Shown: one piece after another, positions 1 through 5,874 of the stretch
How positions within the stretch are numbered: the stretch's first letter is position 1
Layout: each line of letters starts with the position of its first letter
Source: an uncultured Clostridia bacterium
GTDB lineage: Bacteria > Bacillota_I > Bacilli_A > RF39 > UBA660
Assembly: GCA_946533175.1 (NCBI GenBank)
Contig: CAMNBS010000047.1
Coordinates: 1 to 7,091 of the forward strand
Direction: 5' to 3'
Length of the DNA stretch: 7,091 nucleotides
The notes under the pieces: model-generated
Database searches by the model: none
The model's input: only the letters and a program-made list of their open reading frames with translations
What the model was told of the DNA's origin: nothing
Program-made: the position numbers and the translations under genes

Positions 1-197
1 AATAATATGTAATATAAAATATTCTTAATAATAAATAATAATCCTATATTAATATGAATTTAATAATATTATTCTTATATTTTTCTTTCAAATATCTTAC
101 TTCCTATAATATATATTATGTTAAGTTCTTAAATATTGATTTATTAGATAGTAAACAACTTCTCTTCTAAAACTAAATTATTTATTTTTATTTCAAT
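1..197. other. AT-rich non-coding stretch
   Basis: This end of the window is almost entirely A and T, with many short runs of the AATAAT/TATATT kind. I see no gene I can support on either strand. The longest plus-strand reading frame with an ATG (54-170, 38 codons) has no ribosome binding site and a composition expected by chance in such sequence. It lies downstream of the terminator at about 198-225, so it is probably an intergenic spacer or the upstream region of a minus-strand gene beyond the window. No convincing spaced promoter or strong hairpin was recognised. Confidence 0.6.
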
Positions 198-225
198 AAA
201 AAATCAACTATATAACTAGTTGATT
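198..225 (-). terminator. Rho-independent terminator of the HTH/small membrane protein unit
   Basis: A perfect 9-bp inverted repeat (arms 202-210 and 217-225) encloses a 6-nt loop. Read on the minus strand, the stem AATCAACTA/TAGTTGATT runs straight into further T residues (201-198). The upstream arm overlaps the TAA stop codon of the small membrane protein gene (224-226). Stem, loop and U-tract fit an intrinsic terminator in the minus direction. The stem is AT-rich, so it may be weaker than GC-rich examples. Confidence 0.75.
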
Positions 226-367
226 AATTTCTTTTATCACGGCGATTTTTTAATTCATCTTTTTTGTTTTTACGTAATGTAATAATTGTTCCTATAGCAA
301 TCGCTATTAGCGATACTATTAAAAATGTGTAATTCCATGAATCATTAAAACTTTCTAATATATACAT
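224..367 (-). CDS. Small single-span membrane protein, 47 aa, unknown function
   Basis: A 48-codon frame (including TAA) runs from ATG at 367 to 224 and begins 27 nt after the stop of the HTH gene. The product starts MYILESFNDSWNY, has one hydrophobic segment at about residues 13-31 (rich in I, L, V, A, G) and ends in a highly charged, mostly basic tail (residues 32-47, with many K and R). The positive-inside rule predicts N-terminus out and C-terminus in the cytoplasm. An AAAGGG-like sequence (about 374-379) lies 6 nt or so upstream as a modest ribosome binding site. No promoter is visible between the two genes, and a terminator overlaps this stop codon, so it should be co-transcribed with the HTH gene. 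I do not recognise the family. Possibilities include a regulatory micropeptide, a membrane anchor or partner of the HTH protein, or a toxin-like peptide; none is shown by the sequence. The reading of this as a real gene rests on its composition, spacing and terminator placement. Confidence 0.65.
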   Translation of the reverse strand: MYILESFNDSWNYTFLIVSLIAIAIGTIITLRKNKKDELKNRRDKRN

Positions 368-394
368 AATCTACCCTTTCTATCCCTTCTCTAT

Positions 395-1162
395 TTATAC
401 TTTACGTGATTGTATTTCTGCGATTTTTTCAAAAACTTCTTTTGCATTTGATTCGGTAATAGCCGTATAGCCAAGTTCTTTTAAAGCTTGTAATTTAACA
501 CTATTAAGTTCTTGTGTGCGTGAAAGCTTTTCCTCATGCTTTTGTTCAATTTCTTTAACAAATTTATCATGTTGATCTTGAATCTTACGTGTTGATGCGC
601 CACCATTATTATAGAAAGTAAAACCACTATACATAATACTCTCAAATAATATTTGTTGATCTTGATTATATAGAAATTCCCTTGGTTTAGTAAAGCCTGT
701 TAATTTTGATACAAAGGCTAATAAATACTTTAATTCCTTATTATTTTCCATACTTTGTAGGAAGTGATATAGATAAACAAAAGTATTATAAGTATCCTTT
801 GTTTTATCGTCCTTTAAGCGGTCTTTTAAAAGTGTTGTAATATCAGTTAAAACTTCTACTTCTTTACGATTAAAACCTTTTAAATCACCAATATTATTAT
901 TAGATAATGATATTTTTACACCTTCATTTAATTTCGTATCAACTTTGATAATGTAATCACCATCAATTACCATATTATCTAAATCATTTTCACTTTTAAT
1001 TTCCAATAATTGCATTAATCTCGTTGCTTTTTCGCTTGGCCAATCGTCTAAAGATGGACATGCTAAATAATTATAAAGCATTTGGCGAGATACCCCTAAA
1101 TATTTTGATAAACGTACTTTTGATACTCCAAGTTCTGATAGTACATCACTAATTTTGCTCAT
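395..1162 (-). CDS. Helix-turn-helix protein of unknown function, 255 aa
   Basis: The N-terminus (about residues 14-33, RLSKYLGVSRQMLYNYL) reads as a helix-turn-helix like that of the XRE/Cro or other small DNA-binding folds, so the protein probably binds DNA. After it come a short segment with alternating polar and hydrophobic residues (60-95), a largely helical middle (about 98-185), and a charged K/E/Q-rich stretch at about 192-230 that looks like a coiled coil, ending in a short helical tail. No signal peptide or membrane segment is seen. I recognise no effector or catalytic domain beyond the HTH. The ATG start is well supported: AGGAGG sits 5 nt upstream (1168-1173) behind a strong promoter. 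It is the first gene of a unit whose second gene encodes a 47-aa membrane protein. By eye the gene uses CGT/CGC arginine codons and G/C more than spoIIM or the amidase, which could reflect expression level or a different origin. It may autoregulate its promoter; that is inference. Confidence 0.8.
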   Translation of the reverse strand: MSKISDVLSELGVSKVRLSKYLGVSRQMLYNYLACPSLDDWPSEKATRLMQLLEIKSENDLDNMVIDGDYIIKVDTKLNEGVKISLSNNNIGDLKGFNRKEVEVLTDITTLLKDRLKDDKTKDTYNTFVYLYHFLQSMENNKELKYLLAFVSKLTGFTKPREFLYNQDQQILFESIMYSGFTFYNNGGASTRKIQDQHDKFVKEIEQKHEEKLSRTQELNSVKLQALKELGYTAITESNAKEVFEKIAEIQSRKV

Positions 1163-1167
1163 AAAGC

Positions 1168-1208
1168 CCTCCTATAATTTATTGTATCATTTCTTGTTTT
1201 TTTGTCAA
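1168..1208 (-). promoter_or_regulatory. Promoter and ribosome binding site of the HTH gene
   Basis: On the minus strand a perfect -35 box TTGACA (1203-1208) is followed after 16 nt by TACAAT (1181-1186). The predicted start of transcription is near 1174. AGGAGG (1168-1173) is 5 nt before the ATG, so the leader would be only about a dozen nucleotides and the Shine-Dalgarno would sit at its 5' end. This is the best-matching -35 box in the window. The promoter lies between the mnmA stop and the HTH gene, so that gene pair need not depend on mnmA transcription. Confidence 0.8.
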
Positions 1209-1234
1209 TATTTCTACTAAATTTTGTAAAATCA

Positions 1235-2341
1235 TTATAACAAATACCATAATTTTTCATCATTATAACGCACTTCTTTAATTATTCCTCCACCAAGACA
1301 TATCTCATTTTGATAGAAAACACATGCTTGTCCTGGAGTTACTCCTTTAACATCATGATAACGAACTATTATTTCTCCATTATCTAAATATTCTAACTTA
1401 ACATCATGATCTTCTTGACGATAACGAAATTTGGCGGTACATTCTGTTGGTCTAATATCTGAATTAAAGTTAACTGTATCTATAACACAACTATTTGATA
1501 ACAGATAATGATTATCTTCGCCAAAGGAAACATAAAGAATATTTTTGTCTAGATTTTTTCCAACAACAAACATTTTTTCTTTATTTCCCCCAATATTAAG
1601 CCCTTTTCTTTGACCAATGGTGTAATACATTAATCCAACATGCTCCCCTACTTTATGATTAGTTTCTATGTCAATAACGTCCCCTTTTTGATTTGGTAGG
1701 TAGTTTTCTAAAAACTTTTTGAAATTTCGTTCACCGATAAAACAAATTCCTGTTGAATCTTTTTTCTTAGCAGTAATTAAATCATATTCTTGTGCTATCT
1801 TACGAACTTCACTTTTTTCTAAATCACCAACGGGAAATAAGACATTTTCTAATTGATTTTTGGTTAATTGTGATAGAAAATATGTCTGATCTTTATTTTT
1901 ATCAATTCCTCTTAAAAGATGTCCATTTTCTATTCTCGCGTAATGACCAGTAGCAATATAATCAGCTCCTAATTTCTTTGCTTCTCGAATAAAATAATCA
2001 AACTTAATGTACTTATTACACATAATATCTGGATTAGGTGTTCTTCCCTTTTTTAATTCATCTAAAAAGTATGTAAAAACATAATCCCAATATTCTTTAA
2101 CAAAATCAATTCGATGTAAAGGAATATCTAATTTCTTACAAACCGCAAGAGCATCTTGATAATCTTCTTCTTGAGGACATATATCATGATCTAAATTTGG
2201 ATTACCTAAAAAATCATTATTAATAGTACTATCCCAATTACGCATAAATAATCCAATTACATCATAACCTGCTTTTTTAAGAAGAATAGCTGCTACACTA
2301 GAATCTACTCCCCCACTCATTCCAATAACCACTTTTCTCAT
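1235..2341 (-). CDS. mnmA: tRNA-uridine 2-sulfurtransferase MnmA
   Basis: MnmA (TrmU) is a cytoplasmic enzyme that activates wobble U34 of tRNA-Lys, -Glu and -Gln with ATP and inserts sulfur at C2 to give s2U. The 368-residue length is normal. The PP-loop ATP-binding motif SGGVDSS is at residues 9-15. The two catalytic cysteines are present: C108 in the NPDIMCNKYIKF segment and C200 in STGICFIGERNF. The conserved TGHYAR (131-136), DQTYFLSQL (151-159) and YTIGQRKGL (240-248) segments follow, and the C-terminal beta-barrel ends with a recognisable TPGQACVFY (335-343). The protein begins MRKVVIGMSGG, which places the PP-loop at the expected distance from the start. The gene stands alone between spoIIM and the HTH gene, with its own probable promoter. 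Nothing is broken or missing. It needs a sulfur donor system (a cysteine desulfurase), which is not in this window. Confidence 0.97.
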   Translation of the reverse strand: MRKVVIGMSGGVDSSVAAILLKKAGYDVIGLFMRNWDSTINNDFLGNPNLDHDICPQEEDYQDALAVCKKLDIPLHRIDFVKEYWDYVFTYFLDELKKGRTPNPDIMCNKYIKFDYFIREAKKLGADYIATGHYARIENGHLLRGIDKNKDQTYFLSQLTKNQLENVLFPVGDLEKSEVRKIAQEYDLITAKKKDSTGICFIGERNFKKFLENYLPNQKGDVIDIETNHKVGEHVGLMYYTIGQRKGLNIGGNKEKMFVVGKNLDKNILYVSFGEDNHYLLSNSCVIDTVNFNSDIRPTECTAKFRYRQEDHDVKLEYLDNGEIIVRYHDVKGVTPGQACVFYQNEICLGGGIIKEVRYNDEKLWYLL

Positions 2342-2360
2342 ACATCACCAACTACCAAAT

Positions 2361-2371
2361 ATTTTACCACA
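2361..2371 (-). promoter_or_regulatory. Probable extended -10 promoter of mnmA
   Basis: Minus-strand TGTGGTAAAAT contains an extended -10 element, TGnTAAAAT (TAAAAT at 2361-2366, TG at 2368-2369). No good -35 box is seen at 16-18 nt upstream, where the sequence is T-rich, which is typical when an extended -10 compensates. The predicted transcript would begin near 2354, leaving a leader of about 12 nt before the ATG at 2341. The ribosome binding site is weak (GGTGAT close to the start). Confidence 0.5.
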
Positions 2372-2407
2372 AAAAAAGAAATATTGAAGAAATTTATTTA
2401 TCTTTTT

Positions 2408-2439
2408 AAAAAAAAATTACTTAGTTATTAAAAAACTAA
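2408..2439 (-). terminator. Possible weak terminator of the spoIIM-like gene
   Basis: A 6-bp inverted repeat (arms 2421-2426 and 2434-2439, TTAGTT/AACTAA, 7-nt loop) lies inside the last codons of the spoIIM-like gene. On the minus strand it is followed, after the stop codon, by nine T residues (2416-2408). The stem is short and AT-rich and is separated from the T-run by 4 nt, so termination would be inefficient if it occurs at all. Confidence 0.35.
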
Positions 2440-3019
2440 ATAATTTAATTAAGAATGGCGTTAAAAAGGTTTCTAAAAGCGTACTAATAATTAAAATAAT
2501 TAATAATAATCCCAATAATTTAAAATAATTTTTAATTAAATTATCAAATTTATACTCTTTTTTTAAAAATAAAACATGAAATAATTGCCAAGAAAAATCA
2601 TTAGCATAATAAGTCATAATTAAATAAATAAAAAGATTAATTAAAGTCGATGGAAAAATATATAAAAAAGCTAAAACAATTCCTTTATAAAAATAAATAT
2701 TTATAATACTACCAATACTAAATCCCATAATAAAACTTTTAAAAAACAACAAAAAATTATTTAGCAATAAACCAATTATTGATAATCCTAATATCCAAAT
2801 AATAATTAAATAAATGACATTATTACGCCAATTCGTAAGAAAATTATCCCAGTATTTTATAGGTATATCCTCTTTCAGATTATTAAAATAATTTGTTATT
2901 TTAGTAATAACCATTTTTTCATCTGTACTATTAAGAACATTAGCGAAAATAATTCCCATAATAATTCCAACAATAATTAATATAATTAAAAAAAGACTAT
3001 TTTTTTTCCATTTATGCAT
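2417..3019 (-). CDS. spoIIM: SpoIIM-like integral membrane protein
   Basis: The 200-residue protein matches the length and pattern of stage II sporulation protein M. In endospore formers SpoIIM is the membrane scaffold of the SpoIID-SpoIIM-SpoIIP peptidoglycan-remodelling complex that drives engulfment. Here there is an N-terminal span (about 8-29), a soluble loop (30-65), and spans at about 67-87, 88-108, 112-137 and 167-187. The family-like segments are IWILGLSIIGL (74-84), FKSFIMGFSIGS (93-104), AFLYIFPSTLI (117-127) and, near the C-terminus, LLETFLTPFLIKL (181-193), all of which I recall from Bacillus SpoIIM. GGAGG at 3027-3031, 7 nt before the ATG, fixes the start. No spoIID, spoIIP or other sporulation gene is nearby; the neighbours are rel and mnmA. 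A related membrane family is the main alternative. Its role here, sporulation or something else, is open. Confidence 0.8.
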   Translation of the reverse strand: MHKWKKNSLFLIILIIVGIIMGIIFANVLNSTDEKMVITKITNYFNNLKEDIPIKYWDNFLTNWRNNVIYLIIIWILGLSIIGLLLNNFLLFFKSFIMGFSIGSIINIYFYKGIVLAFLYIFPSTLINLFIYLIMTYYANDFSWQLFHVLFLKKEYKFDNLIKNYFKLLGLLLIILIISTLLETFLTPFLIKLFSFLITK

Positions 3020-3026
3020 TAATTAT

Positions 3027-3065
3027 CCTCCAATAAATTATATTGAAGAAAGCATATGATATGAA
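3027..3065 (-). promoter_or_regulatory. Possible promoter and ribosome binding site of the spoIIM-like gene
   Basis: Minus strand: a perfect -10 box TATAAT (3037-3042) with a poor -35 match TTCATA (3060-3065) 17 nt upstream. GGAGG follows at 3027-3031. The predicted transcript start falls almost on the Shine-Dalgarno, which is unusually short. The -35 lies at the edge of the terminator stem of the upstream gene. The ribosome binding site is certain; the promoter is only plausible. Confidence 0.45.
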
Positions 3066-3097
3066 AAAAATAATATGACAAATTGCATATTATTTTT
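3064..3097 (-). terminator. Terminator hairpin at the end of the rel-like gene
   Basis: A perfect 12-bp inverted repeat (arms 3066-3077 and 3086-3097) encloses an 8-nt loop. On the minus strand it reads AAAAATAATATG, loop, CATATTATTTTT and then two more T. The A-rich upstream arm contains the TAA stop codon of the rel-like gene (3090-3092). The stem has a single G-C pair, at the loop, so it is less stable than usual, but the shape fits an intrinsic terminator and could work in both directions. Confidence 0.6.
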
Positions 3098-4550
3098 CAT
3101 TTACATGATTTTTAAGATATTCAACTATTTTCTTTTTAGCATGAGTTGTTACCGCCATATTTAACCAAACACTTCGATCAATATATGCATTTTCATCAGT
3201 AATAATACGAACTCGATCATTATTTTGTAATTTATAATCTAATGGAACTATTTTTTCATTAACAGCTGCAGCAATCATGGAATTACCTAAATCAGTATGA
3301 ATTTTGTAAGCGAAATCAATTGGTGTAGCATCAATTGGTAATTCTATTATCTCACCATGAGCTGAACGAACATAAACATTTTGTGAAAACAACTCTCTTT
3401 TAATTAATTTAACAAATTCTATATTATCAACAATCGAACTATCTAATTCTTTAATGGATTTAAAAAATTGAAAATCATTCTCTAAGGCATTTTGCATATC
3501 GCGCTTTGCAAAATGACGATTAGAAAACCAAAATGAAGTAAGTCCATATGTAGCAATACGATCCATTTCTTTTGTTCGTATTTGAAATTGAACTAGTTTA
3601 TCACCTTGAGAAAAAACGGTTGTATGTATCGAACGATACATATTTGTTTTTGGTTTAACAATATAGTCTTTAAACTTAAAAGTAAGTGGTGCATACATAC
3701 GATGAATTACCATCAAAGATAAATAACAATCTTTAATAGTATTGACAACAACTTTAATCGATAACAAATCATGAATATTTTCAATTTCAGAATGAGTTAA
3801 ACATTTTTTATAGACACTATAAATATCCTTATATCGAATTTCTAAATTGCATTTAATTCCTTCATTTAATAAGTTTTTTCTAGTTTCATGAACCATCTTT
3901 TTTAACATACTTTTTGTTTCATGTTGAATAATTTGTAATTTTTTTTCTAAATCATGGTATGTTTCTGGTTTCAGATATTTAAAACAAATATTTTCTAATT
4001 CATTTTTGATTTTATAGGCACCTATATAATATGCCAAAGGAACATATATTTCAATTGTTTGAAGGGCAATTTCCGTTCTTTTTTCTGGTTTTTTATATTC
4101 TATTGTTCGCATGTTATGTAAGCGATCAACTAACTTAATAATAACAATTCTAGCATCATCACGAATACTTACTACAATTCGTCGAATATTCATTGCTAAA
4201 AACTCATCTTTGCTGTTAAAACTCATATGAGAGAATTTGGTAACACCATCAACAAGATAAGCAATTTCTTCATTAAATTCGTTTTTTATATCTTCATATG
4301 TAGCATCAGTGTCTTCAATAACATCGTGCAAAAGAGCAGCACATAGTGTTTCAGAGTCAGCGTGCATTCCAGCTAAAATATAAGCTACGGTTAAAGGATG
4401 AATAATATATTCTTCCCCACTTTCTCGTGTTTGACCAGCATGACATTTTTTGGCATATTGATAAGCTTTATATATTAAATCCCAGCCCTTCTTAGTATAG
4501 CTTGCTACTTTCTTTTCTAATGCTTCTATTGTAATTTTCTCATTTTCCAT
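3090..4550 (-). CDS. rel: Short Rel/SpoT-family protein, probable (p)ppGpp hydrolase
   Basis: Rel/SpoT enzymes make and destroy the alarmone (p)ppGpp. Domains in order: HD hydrolase (about 25-195), synthetase-like (about 235-345), TGS (about 388-450), then a short helical tail. The hydrolase keeps R42, H51, H75-D76, E79-D80 (LLHDVIEDT) and D142-R143-N146 (LVDRLHNMRT), so it should bind the metal and cleave. The synthetase-like domain keeps R239, K241, D261, K301, Y305 and H309, but the motif normally written ExQIRT reads QFQIRT, so Gln321 (codon CAA) stands where the catalytic Glu is expected; the later AEYGxAAHW region reads ATYGLTSFW, losing Glu and His. The TGS domain is typical and retains H418 (AYKIHTDLGN). 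The protein ends at 486 residues; full-length Rel is about 730-740 and continues with helical, zinc-finger and ACT/RRM domains, which are absent. A terminator at the stop argues against a recent frameshift. A TAGGGTG-like ribosome binding site precedes the ATG. Loss of synthesis is inferred from the motif. Confidence 0.9.
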   Translation of the reverse strand: MENEKITIEALEKKVASYTKKGWDLIYKAYQYAKKCHAGQTRESGEEYIIHPLTVAYILAGMHADSETLCAALLHDVIEDTDATYEDIKNEFNEEIAYLVDGVTKFSHMSFNSKDEFLAMNIRRIVVSIRDDARIVIIKLVDRLHNMRTIEYKKPEKRTEIALQTIEIYVPLAYYIGAYKIKNELENICFKYLKPETYHDLEKKLQIIQHETKSMLKKMVHETRKNLLNEGIKCNLEIRYKDIYSVYKKCLTHSEIENIHDLLSIKVVVNTIKDCYLSLMVIHRMYAPLTFKFKDYIVKPKTNMYRSIHTTVFSQGDKLVQFQIRTKEMDRIATYGLTSFWFSNRHFAKRDMQNALENDFQFFKSIKELDSSIVDNIEFVKLIKRELFSQNVYVRSAHGEIIELPIDATPIDFAYKIHTDLGNSMIAAAVNEKIVPLDYKLQNNDRVRIITDENAYIDRSVWLNMAVTTHAKKKIVEYLKNHVNEK

Positions 4551-4583
4551 AAAAACACCCTACTACCCTTTATATATACAATA

Positions 4584-4612
4584 ATTATAGACAAAAAAAT
4601 CCAGAAAATCAA
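4584..4612 (-). promoter_or_regulatory. Promoter of the rel-like gene
   Basis: Minus strand: TTGATT (4607-4612) and a perfect TATAAT (4584-4589) are separated by exactly 17 nt. Transcription should start near 4577, giving a leader of roughly 27 nt with a GGG-rich Shine-Dalgarno (in the 4557-4568 region) before the ATG at 4550. This makes rel a separate unit from the lspA-rluD-amidase operon. No hairpin terminator was found between the amidase stop and this promoter, so read-through is also possible. Confidence 0.75.
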
Positions 4613-4638
4613 CTTTCCTAGATAATTTTTTATATTTT

Positions 4639-5874
4639 TTATTCATTAACGTATTGAAGAACACTTTTCTTTAGTCCTTCAACAAATTGTTCTTTCTCAT
4701 TTAAAATTCGTTTTAAATCTTCTTTGTTAGAAATATAAGCTAACTCACATAAATATCCCTCTGTACCTTGATTTGAATTACGATATGGATTAGCATCATA
4801 CTTGGGATTTCTTCCGTCAGAAAAGGCTTTAGTATTGATTCCTCCTGTTTCACGAATGAAATAATAATATGTAGTATTTTCATCTAATTGATATGGTTCA
4901 AATCCACCTTTTTTAGCATCATTGGCAAGACCTTTGATATCACTTTTTGAATAAACACGCATATATACCCCATCTATTACTTGATGAAGAGTGTTATTGG
5001 AATAAACACTACTAGTACTATTAACAAGATTATCAGCTAATACTTTAGCAAAAGTATTATTATCATTAAAAGCTTTATATATTTCTACTCCACGATTCGC
5101 ACGACCATTTGAACTATTAAAATGAATTGATAACATCAATTTAGCTTTGGCTTCATACGGAATACCTGTTCTTGAACCAACACCATAGTGTGCAATTTTT
5201 TCATCTTTTTCTCGCGTCATTTTAACTTTTAAACCCGCATTAGTTAATTCTTCATATAATTTTTGGGCATATTCTAAAGTATATTTTGATTCATGATAAC
5301 TACCGTTACTAGCTCCTGTATCAACACCACCATGTCCTGGATCGATAATAACATCATAATATTCATCGGGTAAAGATTTTTCTTCAATAACCATTTTCCA
5401 ATACTCAATGTTATCTTTTTTTTCTTCTTTCATAGTAATTAAATTATTTTTATTATTCTTAGTCATTGTATAATAAATATTATCATGATAAGGAGTTTTA
5501 TTAATTAGGGAATAATATTTTCCATTTGCTTTATCTTTTAATAGAAAAAGATATTCTCCAATATTTAGTTTCTCCAAATTTATTCCTTCATTAATATATT
5601 CATTAGTAGCAAAATGATTATCCTTAATAATTGTCTTAATTTCTTTTTCTTCTTCATTATTTTTAAAAACTAAAGTATAATCACCAGGATTTTTAATATC
5701 ACCTTCAACATTTAAATGTTTTCCGTAAATAGTATATTTATTTACATCAACACTACCAATAATATTATCTAATATATCTTGATAAATAAATTTTTCTTCT
5801 TCGACTTTATTTCTAGTCATATAAAAATAACATCCTACTGCAATTATAATTAACACCAACAATATTTTTTTCAT
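4639..5874 (-). CDS. N-acetylmuramoyl-L-alanine amidase (Amidase_3), membrane-anchored
   Basis: This zinc amidase cuts the bond between N-acetylmuramic acid and the peptide stem of peptidoglycan, outside the membrane. Catalytic domain at about 173-410: zinc ligands H181 (IIDPGHGG), E195 (YHESK) and H251 (LSIHFNSS), and the catalytic Glu E377 in LCELAYISN. The N-terminus, MKKILLVLIIIAVGC, is a short hydrophobic signal followed by Cys15. That fits a loose Gram-positive lipobox (A-V-G-C), although a plain signal anchor is also possible. Residues 30-165 form a variable, apparently beta-rich region with repeated Y/G/N-containing strands; I recognise no family, and it may bind the wall or extend the enzyme from the membrane. 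The stretch between H251 and E377 (126 residues) seems long for the family, suggesting an insertion at about 300-370. The ATG overlaps the rluD stop (TAATG), with GGAG at 5883-5886, so translation is coupled. It is related to LytC/CwlD-type amidases, not SpoIIP. Confidence 0.93.
   Translation of the reverse strand: MKKILLVLIIIAVGCYFYMTRNKVEEEKFIYQDILDNIIGSVDVNKYTIYGKHLNVEGDIKNPGDYTLVFKNNEEEKEIKTIIKDNHFATNEYINEGINLEKLNIGEYLFLLKDKANGKYYSLINKTPYHDNIYYTMTKNNKNNLITMKEEKKDNIEYWKMVIEEKSLPDEYYDVIIDPGHGGVDTGASNGSYHESKYTLEYAQKLYEELTNAGLKVKMTREKDEKIAHYGVGSRTGIPYEAKAKLMLSIHFNSSNGRANRGVEIYKAFNDNNTFAKVLADNLVNSTSSVYSNNTLHQVIDGVYMRVYSKSDIKGLANDAKKGGFEPYQLDENTTYYYFIRETGGINTKAFSDGRNPKYDANPYRNSNQGTEGYLCELAYISNKEDLKRILNEKEQFVEGLKKSVLQYVNE

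Noticed and set aside
54..170. Plus-strand 38-codon open frame with ATG
   Set aside because: No ribosome binding site, composition of pure AT-rich chance sequence, and opposite strand to every other gene.
1..200. Short AT repeats as a CRISPR, origin or satellite array
   Set aside because: The repeats are low-complexity AATAAT/TATATT runs without regular unit length, spacers or DnaA-box-like sequence.
224..1162. Classical type II toxin-antitoxin pair
   Set aside because: The HTH protein is much larger than a typical antitoxin and the 47-aa partner has a membrane span and no known toxin fold; the sequence does not support the claim beyond gene arrangement.
3020..3089. Frameshifted remainder of a Rel C-terminal domain after the rel stop
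   Set aside because: The 70 nt before the next gene hold a terminator hairpin and a ribosome binding site, and no trace of zinc-finger or ACT sequence, so the short form appears genuine.
4551..4638. Terminator for the lspA-rluD-amidase operon
   Set aside because: No inverted repeat with a following T-run on the minus strand could be found here; only A/T runs and the rel promoter.
4639..5874. Amidase as a SpoIIP partner of the nearby SpoIIM
   Set aside because: Its motifs (DPGHGG, HESK, SIHFN, CELAYISN) are those of Amidase_3 enzymes such as LytC/CwlD, not of SpoIIP, and it belongs to the lspA-rluD operon.
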